From: Anagrus nilaparvatae
Taxonomy: Eukaryota > Arthropoda > Insecta > Hymenoptera > Mymaridae
DNA: 64,000 nucleotides
Direction of reading: 5' to 3'
Assembly (NCBI GenBank): GCA_022575985.1
Contig: JAKSXM010000007.1
Span: 27,592,501 to 27,656,500, forward strand
The position numbers were made by a program, and so were the translations under genes. Within the stretch, counting starts at the first letter, position 1; each line of letters opens with the position of its first letter. Under the pieces are notes generated by a model that saw nothing but the letters and a program-made list of their open reading frames with translations, had not been told where the DNA came from and ran no database searches. Positions 61,050 to 64,000 of this stretch are shown piece by piece.

Positions 61050-63613
61050 ATGACTGATAATAAAAGTAGCCGAGAAAATAATTCAAAAATGGTGTTACTA
61101 ACAACAGCAACAAATATGTCAAATTTTGATATGAATGATAGCATACCCAGTCCTACAGAATCATCTGAAGAAGTTCCAAATCAGTTATTTGTGTACTTAC
61201 AACGTTTGGCTGGATATTGTGAAAATGAAGGACTAGCATTAATAAAAGATCATTCGTATGCTAGGCCGTGGAATTGGAAACCAGAAAATATTTACAATAA
61301 GCCAGTTAAAAAGCTATTTTTTTCCAATCCTCCAACTCCAAGTACTCCAAGGTATTTATGTTTTTTAATATTTTTTATTATATTGTTTATGCTTGCTAAA
61401 GTTTGATACACTATTTTTCTAGAAGAAGGCAGAAGCAAATAATAGATATTGAAACAATTGATCCAGAACCAGTAATGCCTTTATTAGATCTAGAAAAGTC
61501 AAGACAAAATATGGATGAATTCCAAAAATTAGCAAATTTTGTTAGACCAGAAGATAATGATGATTGGGAAGAAAAAATAGAAAAAATATTTTGGACTCCA
61601 ATTCAAACAAGAGTATTCAGTAAAGCTGTTAAAATTTTAAATTCAGAGAGATTGAGCAGACTATCTAAAGTAAATCATCCTTCTGAACCCATTTTAAGGC
61701 GTACATCTATTTCGTCTTCAAGTAAAAAGTTCAGAGAAATTTTAGCATCAACAAACTGGGATTTCAGAATAACCCAATGGTTACATGGTTTATTTTTTGA
61801 TCATTTACCTCAGGAATACCTTGCTATATACTTAGATATTCTACAAACTTTAAGGCAAAAAATTCCTCAATTGATAGATAAAATGATTGCTGTTCAACCA
61901 AATATTAATTCAAAAAGTAGCGCCTCATGGGAAACATTTGGACCACTTTTAAAAAAATCATGGGATCCTGTTCAATCGAGCTTAAATGCAAATAAAGCCA
62001 AAAAGTTGCCAGGAAATCCAATATTAATAATAACACCTAATGGGGCAAACACTGACATTTCATCAAGGTTGCAAAAATGGATAAATCAACTTGGAGCTTT
62101 GGGAACAGTGATTAATATTCAACCTCATTTAGGTTTAAACGGGCTTAAGATGACAATGGTTGCATGTATAGAGCAGTTAATACAATCAACAAGAGCTAAA
62201 ATTCAAGAAACTCGTGTTGATTATCCTGGATGTCCAATTATCCTCATAGGTTTTAATACAGGAGCTGCTTTAGCATGTCAGGTAACTTATCTAATTTAAA
62301 ATAACATAAATCCTTTTAATACAACTTTTATTTTTTGTTCAAAAATATTTATTATTATTCAATTAGAATATAATACAAAAAAATTCATTAAATTATTTAC
62401 TTTTTTTCAAAATAATTATTGATTATTTCGTATTATAATAGTTTTATATGCACTTGTTTTTTATTGAATTTTTTTCCATTTTGTTTAGATTGCCCAAATG
62501 GAACACGTTACAGCAGTTGTATGTCTTGGTTTTCCATTCAATACAGTTGATGGTAAGCGAGGTTCCCCTGATGATATTCTTGTAGATATGAAATGTCCAG
62601 TTATGTTTGTTATTGGACAAAATGCTATGATTGCAAAATTAGATGATGTAGAAGATTTAAGAGAAAAAATGTTAGTAGAAACTAGTCTTATTGTTGTTGG
62701 TTCAGCTGATGATCAGTTAAGAATATCAACATTGAAAAAAAATTCAGAAAAAATTACACAAAGCATGGTTGATAGGTCTATTTTGTACGAAATTGGTGAC
62801 TTTTTAGGAACAATTTTACTTCAACCACATCCATTACCTCTAAGAACTTCTGTCTTGAATTCTCATAACAATAAAATGAAAGGAGATTCTAGAAAAAGAA
62901 AAACTTCAACAAGTAGTTCTCTTGAAAGTGAACCTAATTCACCAAGTATAAAAAAGTTAAAATCTAGGTCTCCTAATAAAAGTGCTTTGAATAACAGTGT
63001 AGCAGTTACAAATGTATCAAATTCCATTAATCCACGTCAAAAAGCTAGAACTATAAATAGTAATAAAAAAACAAATTTTTCGGAACATGTGATATCTGGA
63101 AAAATGCAACAAAACATTGACAATGTTTCAGGTGGAATAACATTAAATATTGGTTCTTTAGCAAGTTTGGCTCCAGTAGGGCCAATTAGATTAACTCCAG
63201 CGACTATAAATTTAAGCAGTTCGTCAAATTCAAAAACATCTAACACATTCATTAACGTTTCTAAAAATAATTCAATTAATATTGATCCACAAAATATAAC
63301 AAAAATAAAAATGCTTTTGCCTCAAAAGAAAAACTTGCAAAGAACAATAAGTACATATACAGATAAAAGTCCAGAAATAAAATTAAGTAATGTTCAATTA
63401 ACATCTGCAAGTAATCAAATAAGAATAAATCCAGGTTAGTAATTTAATCTTAATTGAATGGACAAAATTACTGTGAATAATACAATTAATTATTTGTTAG
63501 GTTATCAAACTGCATCTACTAGTCCAAATATTATGACAAATACCAACAAACCAAAAATCGCTAATTCAATGACGTTTTCGCTTAATCCTAAAGGTAGATC
63601 CTCACTACCTTAA
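61050..63613 (+). CDS. KANSL3: KAT8 regulatory NSL complex subunit 3 (KANSL3 / Rcd1); 3' end uncertain
   Basis: Exons 61050-61351, 61423-62281, 62489-63434 and 63501-63593 or -63613 join in frame. Identification rests on blocks shared with human KANSL3: LDHSYAKPW-like KDHSYARPW, SRLSK..SEPILRR, WDFRITQWLH, CPIILIGFNTGAALACQ, MEHVTAVVCLGFP, VDMKCPVMFVIGQNA and VVVGSADDQLRIS. The protein has an alpha/beta-hydrolase-like fold. The nucleophile elbow reads G-F-N-T-G, with Asn where an enzyme has Ser, as in the human protein, so it is a non-catalytic scaffold of the nuclear NSL (MOF) histone H4 acetyltransferase complex. A Ser/Asn/Lys-rich, basic, disordered region follows residue about 500. Start: ATG 61050, or the in-frame ATG at 61089. 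If the GT at 63594 is not used, a TAA at 63611-63613 ends a 739-residue protein; if it is used, the gene runs on beyond the window. Confidence 0.9.
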
Positions 63614-64000
63614 AATTACGTTACATTGTTATTTTTTAAAATTTTGTAAATAGCTTACGTAAAATTAATTTTTGATTGAAAAATGTCATTTGGAAAAACT
63701 GTGATAAAAAATCGCCTTCTTTCATAATGATAATAAAGTAAACCTTATCTTGATTTTTAGTATTTTGTAAAAATATTATAAATTATTAAAACTTTATTTA
63801 TAAGTAATTAAGCCTAAATATGAATTCATTAAATCTTATAGTTTTTAATGAATAAATATTAATCTAATAAATTTGTATTTATTTAAAAATGTCTAATTTT
63901 TTTATTTTCCTTTTTAAAAAATTAATTATTTTAAATTTATTAATTTGCAATTAAATTTGTATAAAAAACAAGTTTTTTATCTTGTATAAAAATATTTATT
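63614..64000. other. AT-rich sequence downstream of or within KANSL3
   Basis: Either KANSL3 3' UTR (AATAAA at about 63731) or a further intron. No coding exon was seen up to the window end. Confidence 0.4.

Overview
The window is a stretch of an extremely AT-rich insect nuclear genome (by eye about three quarters A+T). The evidence is spliced genes with GT/AG introns, an arthropod miR-252 hairpin, a slimb-type F-box gene whose protein starts like other insect slimb proteins, and a background of small inverted-repeat transposons. The compactness, AT content and repeat style look hymenopteran-like, perhaps a parasitoid wasp, but that assignment is an inference only.

Layout. 1-3.6 kb: broken retroelements on the minus strand (Ty3-type gag/protease, a Penelope-like reverse transcriptase piece, a BEL/Pao gag piece), probably sitting in an intron of the next gene. 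4.26-6.22 kb: the last two coding exons of Vps51 on the plus strand. 6.2-21.8 kb: no protein gene recognised; several foldback elements, including a perfect 47-bp-arm snapback at 13.6 kb, and a TATA/Inr promoter candidate at 15.7 kb. 21.9 kb: mir-252. 22.4-24.4 kb: three foldback elements in a row. 25.97-28.14 kb: a seven-exon, 186-residue, 51-cysteine metallothionein-like gene (minus strand) with three metal-response-element cores upstream, followed by a 1.1-kb long-TIR element. 30.65 kb: a tRNA-Ala(CGC) gene (minus). 31.7-36.6 kb: complete exportin-7 in nine coding exons (minus). 38.7-56.6 kb: complete slimb/beta-TrCP in four coding exons (minus), with a 16.2-kb first intron packed with transposon debris. 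57.36-60.10 kb: complete PLPP4/5-type lipid phosphatase in six exons (plus), divergent from slimb. 61.05-63.6 kb: KANSL3 (NSL complex) on the plus strand, possibly continuing past the window.

The protein genes are housekeeping and are not an operon or pathway: retrograde tethering (Vps51), nuclear export (XPO7), SCF ubiquitin ligase (slimb), lipid dephosphorylation (PLPP5), histone acetylation complex (KANSL3). The unusual content is the long modular metallothionein, in which every intron is phase 1 and every internal exon is a whole number of codons, and the transposon record. One paralogous repeat pair gives an empty site that proves the borders of a 177-bp hAT-like element. Exon joins were checked for frame by hand; no database search was possible.
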